Shown here: piece by piece, positions 24,300-51,689 of the stretch
Numbering within the stretch: the stretch's first letter is position 1
Layout: the number at the start of each line of letters is the position of its first letter
Assembly (NCBI RefSeq): GCF_040954835.1
Contig: NC_090709.1
Coordinates: forward strand, 39,056,776 to 39,120,775
Reading direction: 5' to 3'
Source of the DNA: Lepisosteus oculatus
Lineage: Eukaryota; Chordata; Actinopteri; Semionotiformes; Lepisosteidae
Length of the DNA: 64,000 nucleotides
Program-made: the position numbers and the translations under genes
Notes under the pieces: model-generated
Seen by the model: only the letters and a program-made list of their open reading frames with translations
Databases searched by the model: none
What the model was told of the DNA's origin: nothing

Positions 24300-24305
24300 T
24301 TTACT
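24300..24305 (-). terminator. Possible RXRB polyadenylation signal (AGTAAA)
   Basis: Minus strand reads TTACAGTAAAGTTTTAATG. AGTAAA is a known weaker variant of AATAAA. No AATAAA was found on the minus strand between here and the RXRB stop codon at 25944, so this is the best candidate. It implies a ~1.6-kb 3' UTR. Confidence 0.35.
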
Positions 24306-25943
24306 GTAACATGATACAATTCAACACAATTTCAGCATTAAACACACAAAAAAAAAACAGGTTTCATTTTAGCCTCACCCAAAACACACCTGGGGAGAGG
24401 GGGTCGCCACGCCCTCGGGTGATTTCAGGCCAGAACCCCAGGAGTCCGGCACACACCGGGTCAGGGTCCCTGCTCTCTCCAGTACTGGGACTGGTTAGGG
24501 CTGGACTGGGCCAGGAGAGGGGTCCAGATCCTGCACGGCTCTTCTGTTCCAGAGAAACCACCCCCTGCCAGGACAGGACCGGACCGGACCACCAGAACAG
24601 GTCCAGATGGAGGTTCTCCGTGTTTTGGGGATATATACCCCGCGGTCCGCCCGGGCCGGGCTCCCAGGTCCAGTCCAGCTCGGGACAGGGCACCAGCACA
24701 GGGGGCACCGGTCCTGTCTGGGGGGAGACTGATCGAGCCTCCTCAGCTCTGACCCACCACATCACTGCTCTCTCCAGTACTGGACTGGTCTGGACTGGGA
24801 CACTGCTCTCTCTCCAGTACTGGGACTGGACTGGGACACTGCTCTCTCTCCAGTACTGGGCTGGACTGGGACACTGCTCTCTCTCCAGTACTGGGACTGG
24901 ACTGGGTCACTGCTCTCTCTCCAGTACTGGGCTGGATCACTGCTCTCTCACCAGTACTGGGCTGGACTGGGACACTGCTCTCTCTCCAGTACTGGGCTGG
25001 ATCACTGCTCTCTCACCGGTACTGGACTGGACTGGGACACTGCTCTCTCTCCAGTACTGGACTAGACTGGGACACTGCTCTCTCTCCAGTACTGGACTAG
25101 ACTGGGACACTGCTCTCTCTCCAGTTATGGGACTGGACTGGACTGGGTTACTGCTTTCTCCCCAGTACTGGGACTGGACTGGGTCACTGCTTTCTCCAGT
25201 ACTGGGCTGGTCTGGACTGGGACACTGCTCTCTCTCCAGTACTGGGACTGGACTGGGACACTGCTCTCTCTCCAGTACTGGGCTGGACTGGGACACTGCT
25301 CTCTCTCCAGTACTGGGACTGGACTAGGACACTGCACTCTCCAGTACTGGGCTGGACTGGGACACTGCACTCTCCAGTACTGGACTGGACTGGGTCACTG
25401 CTCTCTCACCGGTACTGGGCTGGACTGGACTGGGTCACTGCTCTCTCTCCAGTACTGGGCTGGACTGGACTGGGTCACTGCTCTCTCTCCAGTACTGGGC
25501 TGCACTGGACTGGGTCGCTGCTCTCTCCCCAGTACTGGGACTGGACTGGGTCACTGCTCTTTCTCCAGTACTGGGACTGGACTGGGTCACTGCTTTCTCC
25601 AGTACTGGGACTGGACTGGACTGGACTGGGTCACTGCTCTCTCCCCAGCACTGGGACTGGACCGGACTGGGACACTGCTCTCTCCATTACTGGGCTGGAC
25701 TGGACTAGGACCCTGCTCTCTCACCAGTACTGGGACTGGACTGGGAGAGAGTGGGATGACCCCTGGGGGTCGCGAGGGGGAACAGACGTCACCCCGACCG
25801 GGCAGAGCCGCGGGTCCGAGCCCCGAGGGCGTGCGCGCCGGCCCGCTTCACAAACAGAGCCCCTCCCCCCCGGAGCCCCTCCCCTTTTCTCCCAGGCCCC
25901 GCCCCCTCCCCCGACTCCGCCCTCGCCCCCCCCCTCCCCCTCC
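24306..25943 (-). other. RXRB 3' UTR with minisatellite at 24770-25745
   Basis: GC-rich sequence after the RXRB stop. About 29 copies of a ~33-36-bp unit (CTGGACTGGGACACTGCTCT, CTCTCCAGTACTGGG) fill 24770-25745, and ordinary GC-rich sequence follows to 24360. If transcribed, this UTR would hold a long CCAGTCCAG/CAGTACTGGAG repeat. UTR assignment is inferred from the lack of an earlier poly(A) signal. Confidence 0.5.
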
Positions 25944-41938
<15,995 letters not shown>

Positions 41939-42750
41939 GGCGGACGCCTGGGCCTCTGTGGTGGCGGGGGGGCGGCGGCGGCGACAGTCCGATCAGGGCG
42001 CCTCGGCTCCCGGCCGGCGACTCAACTCCAGCCCGAGGCCTCACTCGGGCCTCCGGGCCAAAGCTCCCAAAACACGGGTCTGGGCGCTTGCGTCTCAGGA
42101 ACTCCCAAGACCCTCCCCTCGTCGACAAGTCGAACTCTTTCAAATTAAAAGAATAAACGAGGGGCTAAAAAAACGCCAATAACAACAAGAACAACAACAA
42201 CACTCCGACTCCGAAAGCCAGTGAGCTGGGAGAGCCGAGCTGTCGAAGTTTCCAGACCTTCGCCGCCGCCGAAGCCAAACGGAAAACAACAACAGCAGCA
42301 GCAGCAGCAAAATCGAAGCGTTTTCACCCACGGAGAGAGGGCCAGAAAGTGCAAAAAAACAAACAAACCCCACAACAAAAACAGTCAATTAAACTGGAAA
42401 TAAAAGTGAACCAGCGCTGGTATTTCCCGAACTCGCAGGGGGAGAAAGGGAGAGAGAGAGAGACTCGCTGTGCACCGCTGCCAGTCAGAGTAAGTCAGAA
42501 AAACACACACGCGAGAAAACAAAAAACACGAGTGGAAAATCCACGGGCCCCCCCCCCGCTTTTGCGCTGGAATAAAATAACCCCCCGCAGCCTACGAGGG
42601 CATTAGAGCGGAGGAAGAGCATAAAATAGAGAAGTCGGACCCGATCCTGACTCTACGTCCCCTCTCCTCTCTCTCTCTCCCCTCCTCCTCTCATCTCATC
42701 TCGCTTCCTTTGCTCCTGTTCTGCATTTTAAACGCAAGAGGCGCTGCTCG
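41939..42750 (-). other. RXRB 5' UTR region
   Basis: GC-rich sequence between the ATG and the promoter, with a CAG/CAA run near 42285-42310 (plus) and a GAGA run near 42442-42465. Transcription start is not fixed by sequence. No in-frame upstream ATG extension resembling the longer human N-terminus was established. Confidence 0.5.
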
Positions 42751-43120
42751 GGCAACTGCAGCCATTTTGGCTCCGCCGCACGTTGGAGGGGGGAGGGGGA
42801 AGGGGTAGGGGGGCGGGGCCGGCGGCGCCAGGCGAGGGAGGCCGGAGCCAAAATGGCGGACCGCGGGGCAGCCAGTTTCCGCTCGCAGGGAGGGAGACTC
42901 AGCCGCCTCCTTCCTCCCCTCACCCCACTACAACCCGACCAGTCTCCCCACCGCCGCCGGGTCGAGCACAGCCCTCCGTCTTCGAGCTCCTGGCGGCGTC
43001 CGTTTGTGTTAAATCCGTTGGTCCGCTGTTGTTTTGATTCTCGTACAGGAAGCGTAGGCTCTCCCTCCTGCACGGTTTCACTGTGACCCCTGTTGTGTTA
43101 TTCCCTTCCACCCGGGAGAA
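42750..43120 (-). promoter_or_regulatory. RXRB CpG-rich promoter with paired YY1-type sites
   Basis: CpG-dense. CCATTTTGGCTCC at about 42762 and its reverse complement GGAGCCAAAATGG at about 42844 form an inverted pair of YY1-like motifs ~80 bp apart, enclosing the GC box GGGGCGGGGCC. No TATA box seen. Typical housekeeping promoter; minus-strand use is inferred from RXRB's position. Confidence 0.6.
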
Positions 43121-43404
43121 AGAACTGTGTGTTTTGTTGCAGTTGCAGTTGCTGGAAGGGCAGGCGGGGAGAGGGATCGAGCCCCAGCACAGCCCCGAGC
43201 AGAAAGAGGAGGTGCCACAAACACACACACGGACGGGCGGGCTGGCTGCAGGGCCTTACGTAGACACTCGAGCCGAAGGCTGACTCTCATCCCGGGGTCA
43301 GAGTTGGCAGAGCTGACGGTGAGGGAGCTGCACTGCATTTTAATTTCGTTTTAAAGACGATTTTATTGAAGTCAAAGAGTTTTATTGGCACTCACTGCCA
43401 GGCA

Positions 43405-44595
43405 AACCTGGAGCGGATCAGACTGCTGCACACTGGGAGTCTGACAGCACTGTCACACCTGGAGCGGATCAGACTGCTGCGCACTGGGAGTCTGACAGCA
43501 CTGTCACACCTGGAGCGGATCAGACTGCTGCGCACTGGGAGTCTGACAGCACTGTCACACCTGGAGCGGATCAGACTGCTGCGCACTGGGAGTCTGACTG
43601 ACAGCACTGTCACACCTGGAGCGGATCAGACTGCTGCGCACTGGGAGTCTGACAGCACTGTCACACCTGGAGCGGATCAGACTGCTGCGCACTGGGAGTC
43701 TGACAACACTGTCACACCTGGAGCGGATCAGACTGCTGCGCACTGGGAGTCTGACAGCACTGTCACACCTGGAGCGGATCAGACTGCTGCGCACTGGGAG
43801 TCTGACAACACTGTCACACCTGGAGCGGATCAGACTGCTGCGCACTGGGAGTCTGACTGACAGCACTGTCACACCTGGAGCGGATCAGACTGCTGCGCAC
43901 TGGGAGTCTGACTGACAGCACTGTCACACCTGGAGCGGATCAGACTGCTGCGCACTGGGAGTCTGACTGACAGCACTGTCACACCTGGAGCGGATCAGAC
44001 TGCTGCGCACTGGGAGTCTGACAGCACTGTCACACCTGGAGCGGATCAGACTGCTGCGCACTGGGAGTCTGACTGACAGCACTGTCACACCTGGAGCGGA
44101 TCAGACTGCTGCGCACTGGGAGTCTGACAGCACTGTCACACCTGGAGCGGATCAGACTGCTGCGCACTGGGAGTCTGACTGACAGCACTGTCACACCTGG
44201 AGCGGATCAGACTGCTGCGCACTGGGAGTCTGACTGACAGCACTGTCACACCTGGAGCGGATCAGACTGCTGCGCACTGGGAGTCTGACTGACAGCACTG
44301 TCACACCTGGAGCGGATCAGACTGCTGCGCACTGGGAGTCTGACAGCACTGTCACACCTGGAGCGGATCAGACTGCTGCGCACTGGGAGTCTGACTGACA
44401 GCACTGTCACACCTGGAGCGGATCAGACTGCTGCGCACTGGGAGTCTGACTGACAGCACTGTCACACCTGGAGCGGATCAGACTGCTGCGCACTGGGAGT
44501 CTGACTGACAGCACTGTCACACCTGGAGCGGATCAGACTGCTGCACTGTCACACCTGGAGCGGATCAGACTGCTGCGCACTGGGAGTGCGTTATA
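43405..44595. repeat. Minisatellite family B, second locus
   Basis: About 22 copies of the 51-55-bp unit CACACCTGGAGCGGATCAGA, CTGCTGCGCACTGGGAGTCT, GACAGCACTGT, essentially identical to the RXRB intron 7 array. It lies between the RXRB promoter and the SLC39A7 3' end. Confidence 0.95.
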
Positions 44596-44661
44596 CCACA
44601 GACCTGCGTATAGGTAAAACGACAATAACCTCGTACAACCAAGAACTATTCTTCTGTGACA

Positions 44662-44667
44662 TTTTAT
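44662..44667 (-). terminator. SLC39A7 polyadenylation signal AATAAA
   Basis: Minus strand GAATAAAATGTCAC, about 1.17 kb beyond the SLC39A7 stop, followed by a T-rich/GT-containing stretch. The best canonical signal downstream of the gene. Confidence 0.6.
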
Positions 44668-45039
44668 TCTTTTTTTTTTTTTACAAAAGAAAAGAAAAGT
44701 AATTCACACCATCCAAAATGAAATAAAACCATGAGGCTAAAGACGAGCTAGTCAGCCACTTCTCTCTCTCTCTCTCGCCCCTGAGGGGGCTGGAATGGGC
44801 TGAGGGGGACGGGACCCCCCTCTCTCACACAGAACCCCACGACGGCCCCCAGCTGGCAGCAGTGCACTGTGGGCAGGGGTGTGGTGAGCATGTGACAGAC
44901 ACGAGGGCTCCGACGTTACCGGGGCAACCAGACCGGTACTTCCTGTCTGTACACACGGGTGTGTCTGCACACACTCACACACACACACAGGGCACAGCCC
45001 GAGATGCACACCTTACGGAGAACTGTGAAGAGAGGGCTG

Positions 45040-45645
45040 TCCACTCCTGGTCCTGGAGGGGTCAGTCAGTCAGTGTGTGTCCACTCCTGGTCCTGGAGGG
45101 GTCAGTCAGTGTGTGTGTCCAGTCCTGGTCCTGGAGGGGTCAGTCAGTGTGTGTGTCCAGTCCTGGTCCTGGAGGGGTCAGTCAGTGTGTGTGTCCAGTC
45201 CTGGTCCTGGGGGGGTCAGTCAGTGTGTGTGTCCAGTCCTGGTCCTGGGGGGGTCAGTCAGTGTGTGTCCAGTCCTGGTCCTGGGGGGGTCAGTCAGTGT
45301 GTGTGTCCAGTCCTGGTCCTGGAATAGTCAGTCAGTGTGTGTGTCCAGTCCTGGTCCTGGAGGGGTCAGTCAGTGTGTGTGTCCAGTCCTGGTCCTGGAG
45401 GGGTCAGTCAGTGTGTGTGTCCAGTCCTGGTCCTGGAGGGGTCAGTCAGTGTGTGTGTCCAGTCCTGGTCCTGGAGGGGTCAGTCAGTGTGTGTGTCCAG
45501 TCCTGGTCCTGGGGGGGTCAGTCAGTGTGTGTCCAGTCCTGGTCCTGGGGGGGTCAGTCAGTGTGTGTGTCCAGTCCTGGTCCTGGAATAGTCAGTCAGT
45601 GTGTGTGTCCAGTCCTGGTCCTGGAGGGGTCAGTGTGTGTGTCTG
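45040..45645. repeat. ~38-bp minisatellite in the SLC39A7 3' UTR
   Basis: About 16 copies of TCAGTCAGTGTGTGTGTCCA, GTCCTGGTCCTGGAGGGG. Placed in the 3' UTR because the only AATAAA lies beyond it. Confidence 0.9.
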
Positions 45646-45839
45646 CAGTCATGACACTGTGACCTCTGACCCCAAACACTGGAACACTGGCACCCCCCCG
45701 GCACTGAGCCCCCCAGAAGACAGACAGACCGTGACCTCAGAAACGACAACTAAAGAAGTAACAAAAATAATCCTCCTCCTCCCCCTCCGGTCAGTCTGTG
45801 CTCAGCGCTCCCGCGGGTGGGCCGCGGTACCCCCCCCCC

Positions 45840-48800
45840 TCACTCGTACTCGGCGATCAGGACCATCATGCCCACCCCGAACAGCAGCGCCAGCACCTCC
45901 AGCAGGGACTGGGCCGGGCCGGCCTGGCCCAGCAGCAGCTCGGGCAGCACGGTCACCGTGGCGATGTACACGAAGCCCCCCGCGGTGAAGGGCAGGACCC
46001 AGGCGGTCGCCGTGGCGCCCGCGCCCTCGGCCAGCAGCGAGCAGGCGGTCCCCGCCAGCGCCCCCAGGGCGGTCAGCAGCTGCAGCAGCATGGCCTGGAC
46101 ACAGGGGGAGAGGGCACGGCGGTCAGCGGAGGGGAGACAGAGAGACAGAGTGGACAGCGGACAGTACCTTCCTCTTGGTGCAGCCCGACTGGACCAGGAT
46201 GGCAAGAGAGAGACGGGGGACAGGGGACAGGGGACAGTACCTTCCTCTTGGTGCAGCCCGACTGGACCAGGATGGCGAGAGAGAGAGTGGACAGTGGACA
46301 GTGGACAGGGGGACAGCGGACAGTACCTTCCTCTTGGTGCAGCCCGACTGGACCAGGATGGCGAGAGAGAGAGTGGACAGTGGACAGGGGGACAGCGGAC
46401 AGTACCTTCCTCTTGGTGCAGCCCGACTGGACCAGGATGGCGAGAGAGAGACAGGGGACAGCGGACAGGGGGACAGTGGACAGGGGGACAGTGGACAGTA
46501 CCTTCCTCTTGGTGCAGCCCGACTGGACCAGGATGGCGAGAGAGAGAGTGGACAGTGGACAGGGGGACAGCGGACAGTACCTTCCTCTTGGTGCAGCCCG
46601 ACTGGACCAGGATGGCGAGAGAGAGACGGTGGACAGTGGACAGGGGGACAGCGGACAGTACCTTCCTCTTGGTGCAGCCCGACTGGACCAGGATGGCGAG
46701 AGAGACAGTGGACAGCGGACAGTGGACAGTGGACAGGGGGACAGTGGACAGTACCTTCCTCTTGGTGCAGCCCGACTGGGCCAGGATGGCGAGAGAGAGA
46801 GTGGACAGGGGGACAGTGGACAGTGGACAGTGGACAGGGGGACAGTGGACAGGGGGACAGTGGACAGTACCTTCCTCTTGGTGCAGCCCGACTGGACCAG
46901 GATGGCGAGAGAGAGAGTGGACAGCGGACAGTACCTTCCTCTTGGTGCAGCCCGACTGGACGAGGATGGCGAGAGAGAGAGTGGACAGTGGACAGGGGGA
47001 CAGTACCTTCCTCTTGGTGCAGCCCGACTGGACGAGGATGGCGAGAGAGAGAGTGGACAGTGGACAGGGGGACAGTACCTTCCTCTTGGTGCAGCCCGAC
47101 TGGACCAGGATGGCGAGAGAGAGAGTGGACAGTGGACAGGGGGACAGTGGACAGGGGGACAGTGGACAGTACCTTCCTCTTGGTGCAGCCCGACTGGACC
47201 AGGATGGCGAAGTCTCCGATCTCGTGTGGGACCTCGTGCAGCAGGATGGTCACCGTGGTGACAACCCCCACCGCGGGGCTGATCAGGAAGGACGCCCCGA
47301 TGGCCAGCCCGTCCGTGAAGTTGTGGGTGAAGTCGGCCGCCAGGTTCAGGTACCCCGAAACCTTGATATCTGTACAGGCAGAGAGACAGGCTCAGACGCC
47401 CCGAAACCTTGATATCTGTACAGGCAGAGAGACAGGCTCAGACGCCCCGAAACCTTGACATCTGTACAGGGAGAGAGACAGGCTCAGACGCCCCGAAACC
47501 TTGACATCTGTACAGGGAGAGAGACAGGCTCAGACGCCCCGAAACCTTGACGTCTGTACAGGCAGAGAGACAGGCTCAGACACCCCGAAACCTTGACGTC
47601 TGTACAGGGAGAGAGACAGGCTCAGACGCCCCGAAACCTTGACGTCTGTACAGGCAGAGAGACAGGCTCAGACGCCCCTAAACCTTGATATCTGTACAGG
47701 GAGAGAGACAGGCTCAGACACCCCGAAACCTTGACATCTGTACAGGGAGAGAGACAGGCTCAGACACCCCGAAACCTTGATATCTGTACAGGGAGAGAGA
47801 CAGGCTCAGACACCCCAAAACCTTGACATCTGTACAGGGAGAGAGACAGGCTCAGACACCCCGAAACCTTGACATCTGTACAGGCAGAGAGACAGGCTCA
47901 GACACCCCGAAACCTTGACATCTGTACAGGGAGAGAGACAGGCTCAGACACCCCTAAACCTTGATATCTGTACAGGGAGAGAGACAGGCTCAGACACCCC
48001 GAAACCTTGACATCTGTACAGGGAGAGAGACAGGCTCAGACACCCCGAAACCTTGACATCTGTACAGGGAGAGAGACAGGCTCAGACACCCCGAAACCTT
48101 GACATCTGTACAGGCAGAGAGACAGGCTCAGACACCCCGAAACCTTGACATCTGTACAGGCAGAGAGACGGGCTCAGACACCCCGAAACCCCATTATCTG
48201 TACAGAGAGACAGAAGCCCATGAACACACCGCGAGACCAGCTTCCACAGACTGTCCCTCAAGTACCTGTCTGTCTCTCCACCTCCTGCTCCTTCCTCTGC
48301 TCCTGGGCCTGGCTGTCGGTCTTCCTCTGCCTCACCCCCTCCTGCTCAACCCTCCCCCCCTTCTCCTCCGGCTTCTCCGGCTTCTCCGGCTTCTCCGGGG
48401 CTCCTGGGGGGAGAGAGGGACAGTGAGAGAGAGGGACCGGGAGAGAGAGAGAGGGGGAGAGGGGACAGTGAGAGAGAGGGGACAGGAGAGAGAGGGGGAC
48501 CGGGACAGGAGAGAGAGGGGGAGAGGGGACAGTGAGAGAGAGAGAGGGGGAGAGGGGACAGTGAGAGAGAGGGACCGGGAGAGGGGACAGTGAGAGAGAG
48601 GGACCGGGAGAGAGAGAGAGAGGGACCGGGAGAGAGGACAGTGAGAGAGAGGGGACAGGAGAGAGAGGGGGAGAGGGGACAGTGAGAGAGAGGGGACAGG
48701 AGAGAGAGGGGGACCGGGAGAGAGAGGGACCGGGAGAGAGAGAGGGGACCGGGAGAGAGAGAGGGGACCGGGAGAGAGAGAGGGGACCGGGAGAGAGAGA

Positions 48801-50918
48801 GGGGACCGGGAGAGAGAGAGGGACTGGGAGAGAGGACAGTGAGAGAGAGGGACCGGGAGAGAGAGAGGGACTGGGAGAGAGGACAGTGAGAGAGAGGGAC
48901 CGGGAGAGAGAGAGAGGGACCGGGAGAGAGAGGGACCGGGAGAGAGGACAGTGAGAGAGAGGGACCGGGAGAGAGAGAGGGACCGGGAGAGAGAGAGGGA
49001 CCGGGAGAGAGAGGGGACAGTGACCTGTACCTACCGTGGGTGTGAGAGTGGGAGTGGGAGTGGGCGTGGGCGTGCCCCCCCTTCAGCAGGCGCACAAACT
49101 TCTCCACCACCAGGAAGGCCACGATGCCGGCCAGCACCCACAGCCCCACCGACATCATGTGGCCGTGAGCGCCACCTGCAGGGGGAGGGAGGGGACAGCG
49201 CCGCCTGAGACACTGCTGATCCCCCAGTCTGCACCCGCTTCCAGGAAACACCCCCCCCCGCCCGCCCGTCAATCATACCCGAGTGGGAGTGTCCATGGTC
49301 ACCTGACTCCTCCTGGCCCTGGGAGTGGCTGTGTCCCTCCTCACCGTGGTGCGAGTGAGGCTCTGAAAGAGAGGAGTCCAGACCCTCACACAGAGCCCTG
49401 AGACACTCCTCACGCAGAGAGAGGAGTCCAGACCCTCACACAGACCCCAGAGACACTCCTCACACAGAGAGAGGAGTCCAGACCCTCACACAGACCCCAG
49501 AGACACTCCTCACACAGAGAGAGGAGTCCAGACCCTCACACAGACCCCAGAGACACTCCTCACACAGAGAGAGGAGTCCAGACCCTCACACAGACCCCAG
49601 AGACACTCCTCACACAGAGAGAGGAGTCCAGACCCTCACACAGACCCCAGAGGCACTCCTCACACAGAGAGAGGAGTCCAGACCCTCACACAGACCCCAG
49701 AGACACTCCTCACACAGAGAGAGGAGTCCAGACCCTCACACAGACCCCAGAGACACTCCTCACACAGAGAGAGGAGTCCAGACCCTCACACAGACCCCAG
49801 AGACACTCCTCACACAGAGAGAGGAGTCCAGACCCTCACACAGACCCCAGAGACACTCCTCACACAGAGAGAGGAGTCCAGACCCTCACACAGACCCCAG
49901 AGACACTCCTCACACACAGAGAGAGGAGTCCAGACCCTCACACAGACCCCAGAGACACTCCTCACACAGAGAGAGGAGTCCAGACCCTCACACAGACCCC
50001 AGAGATACTCCTCACACAGAGAGAGGAGTCCAGACCCTCACACAGACCCCAGAGACAATCCTCACACAGAGAGAGGAGTCCAGACCCTCACACAGACCCC
50101 AGAGACACTCCTCACACAGAGAGAGGAGTCCAGACCCTCACACAGACCCCAGAGACACTCCTCACACAGAGAGAGGAGTCCAGACCCTCACACAGACCCG
50201 GAGGCTCACCCAGCGCGTGTGGGATCAGGTGCAGGAAGGCGTCCCCCAGCAGCCCCCCGGACGCGAAGCTCAGCAGGACCTTCAGCAGGCTCTGGTGCTG
50301 GTCGGTGTTGGACTGGACCGGTATCAGGAAGAGGATGAGGAAGGGAGCCGCGCTGATCAGCAGGGTGGCGCCCACAGCCTGGCCAGGTCAGAAGGGGACA
50401 GGCCGGGTCAGAACCGGACAGGGCGGGCCGGGTTGGCGCCTCTCAGCCGACCAGAGCTCGGCGGTGTCGGTCTCGCGCTCTCTCTCTCTCCGTACCTGAG
50501 TCCACAGCTCCAGCGTGCTCCTGCCGTCTCCTGCTCCTCTCTCCCGTCTCGCACTCCCGTCGGCGAGCGCGTCCCCGTGCGCGTGGGGCTCAGAGTGAGC
50601 GTGCGCGTGCGAATCCCCGTGCGAGTGGGCGTGCGAATCCCCGTGCGAGTGGGCGTGCGAATCCCCGTGCGAGTGGGCGTGCGAATCCCCGTGCGAGTGG
50701 GCGTGCGAATCCCCGTGCGAGGGCAGGTTGGCCTCGGCGCTCCACTTGCTGGCGCCGTGGTGCATCTTCCCCCCCCCGTGCGAGTGGCCGTGGCAGCCGC
50801 CGCCCCCGTGCGAGTGGGAGTGGGAGTGGGAGAGCGCGGGCTGGAGGAGGGCGCCGGCGGCGAACAGCGCCGCCCAGAGGACAGACAGGCGCACTGCGCC
50901 TCTCCCTGCCATTGTCAT
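45840..50918 (-). CDS. SLC39A7: Zinc transporter ZIP7, 7 coding exons, complete
   Basis: Moves zinc from the ER/Golgi lumen to the cytosol. Coding exons (minus): 50496-50918, 50210-50378, 49279-49362, 49035-49175, 48266-48403, 47173-47369, 45840-46094; 1407 nt, 468 residues (human 469). Signal-like N-terminus to about residue 30, then a luminal His-rich region ([16 protein letters not shown] repeats), membrane segments from [19 protein letters not shown] on, a His-rich cytosolic loop ([14 protein letters not shown]), and the ZIP core: HNFTDG at 334-339 and HEVPHE at 363-368. C-terminus [13 protein letters not shown]. The human CK2-site region (SSEEEE) is replaced by a PEK repeat in exon 5. 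ATG at 50916-50918; a second ATG two codons on has the better context. The first coding exon starts at an acceptor, so a 5' UTR exon lies upstream. Confidence 0.97.
46130..47172 (-). repeat. Array of ~12 partial copies of the SLC39A7 exon 6 3' edge in intron 6
   Basis: Unit 70-115 bp. Each has 36 nt from the end of exon 6, encoding [12 protein letters not shown], with its GTACTGTCC donor, then GGACAGTGGACAGGGGGACA-type spacer. Copies lie near 46167, 46240, 46322, 46400, 46497, 46577, 46657, 46750, 46867, 46930, 47003 and 47075; the true exon end is at 47173. They start at TCTCTCTCGCCATCC without AG, so they carry donors but no acceptor. Coding nucleotides are nearly unchanged (one GGGCCAGG and two GGACGAGG variants), suggesting homogenisation. 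Confidence 0.95.
47370..48215 (-). repeat. Array of ~18 copies of the SLC39A7 exon 6 5' edge in intron 5
   Basis: Unit 45-46 bp. On the minus strand each reads a pyrimidine stretch, CTGTACAG (acceptor), then ATATCAAGGTTTCGGGG, the first 17 nt of exon 6, then CGTCTGAGCC and CTGTCTCTC. Most copies differ from the true exon by one base (GATGTC or GACGTC for GATATC). Copies adjoin the true exon start at 47369 with no gap. Confidence 0.95.
48410..49025. repeat. GA-rich minisatellite in SLC39A7 intron 4
   Basis: Irregular units of GAGAGAGGGACCGGGAGAGA and GGGGACAGTGAGAGAGAGG fill the intron. It gives exon 5 a polypyrimidine tract several hundred bases long on the minus strand. Confidence 0.9.
49365..50205. 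repeat. 50-bp minisatellite in SLC39A7 intron 2
   Basis: About 16 near-identical copies of GAGGAGTCCAGACCCTCACA, CAGACCCCAGAGACACTCCT, CACACAGAGA, spanning the whole intron. On the minus strand the first unit follows the donor directly (GTGAGCCTCCGGGTCTGTGT), and each unit repeats GGTCTGTGTGAGGGTC. Confidence 0.95.
50605..50722 (-). repeat. 24-bp coding minisatellite in SLC39A7 exon 1
   Basis: About five copies of a 24-bp unit encoding DSHAHSHG in the luminal His-rich domain, with identical codons in the plus-strand unit CGAATCCCCGTGCGAGTGGG CGTG. Perfect repetition suggests recent slippage, so allele length, and thus histidine number, may vary. Confidence 0.9.
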
Positions 50919-51029
50919 CCTTCACACCTGGGGGGAGAGAGAGAGAGAGAGACAGGACTGGACCTGTAATTAACGCTAACTAACCACCCCAGCCTGCTCG
51001 CACCCTGGGCCTGCGGGTCACAGAGCTCT

Positions 51030-51640
51030 TTGCACACAGGAGGGGACCTGCACCAGTAACCCCACCTGGGAGACGCTCAGATACCATTGTGCACCAGTAA
51101 CCCCACCTGGGAGACGCACAGCGATCAGTCTGCACCAGTAACCCCACCTGGGAGACGCACAGCGATCAGTCTGCACCAGTAACCCCACCTGGGAGACACA
51201 CAGATACCATTGAGCACCAGTAACCCCACCTGGGAAACGCACAGATACCTTTGTGCACCAGTAACCCCACGTGGGAGATGCACCAGTAACCCCACCTGGG
51301 AGAGGCACAGAGACCATTGTGCACCAGTAACCCCACCTGGGAGACACACTGCGATCATTGTGCACCAGTAACCCCACCTGGGAGAGACACTGCAATCATT
51401 GTGCACCAGTAACCCCACCTGGGAGACACACTGCGATCATTGTGCACCAGTAACCCCACCTGGGAGACATACAGCGATCAGTCTCCACCAGTAACCCCAC
51501 CTGGGAGACGCACAGCGATCACTGTGCACCAGTAACCCCACCTGGGAGACGCACAGCGATCAGTCTGCACCAGTAACCCCACCTGGGAGACGCACAGCAA
51601 TCACTGTACACCAGTAACCCCACCTGGGAGACACCCCTCG
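51030..51640. repeat. ~41-bp minisatellite in SLC39A7 5' intron
   Basis: About 15 copies of CACCAGTAACCCCACCTGGG, AGACGCACAGCGATCAGTCT, G. On the minus strand each has GCGTCTCCCAGGTGGGG, an acceptor-like sequence. It lies between the 5' UTR exon and the first coding exon. Confidence 0.9.
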
Positions 51641-51689
51641 ACCCCTGCACCCCTGTAAGATCACAAGCACACCAGCACCATCCCAAGTC

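Noticed and set aside
45817-47458. Plus-strand frames of 427-531 residues
   Set aside because: Antisense of SLC39A7 exons 6-7 and the intron 6 array; no independent coding signal.
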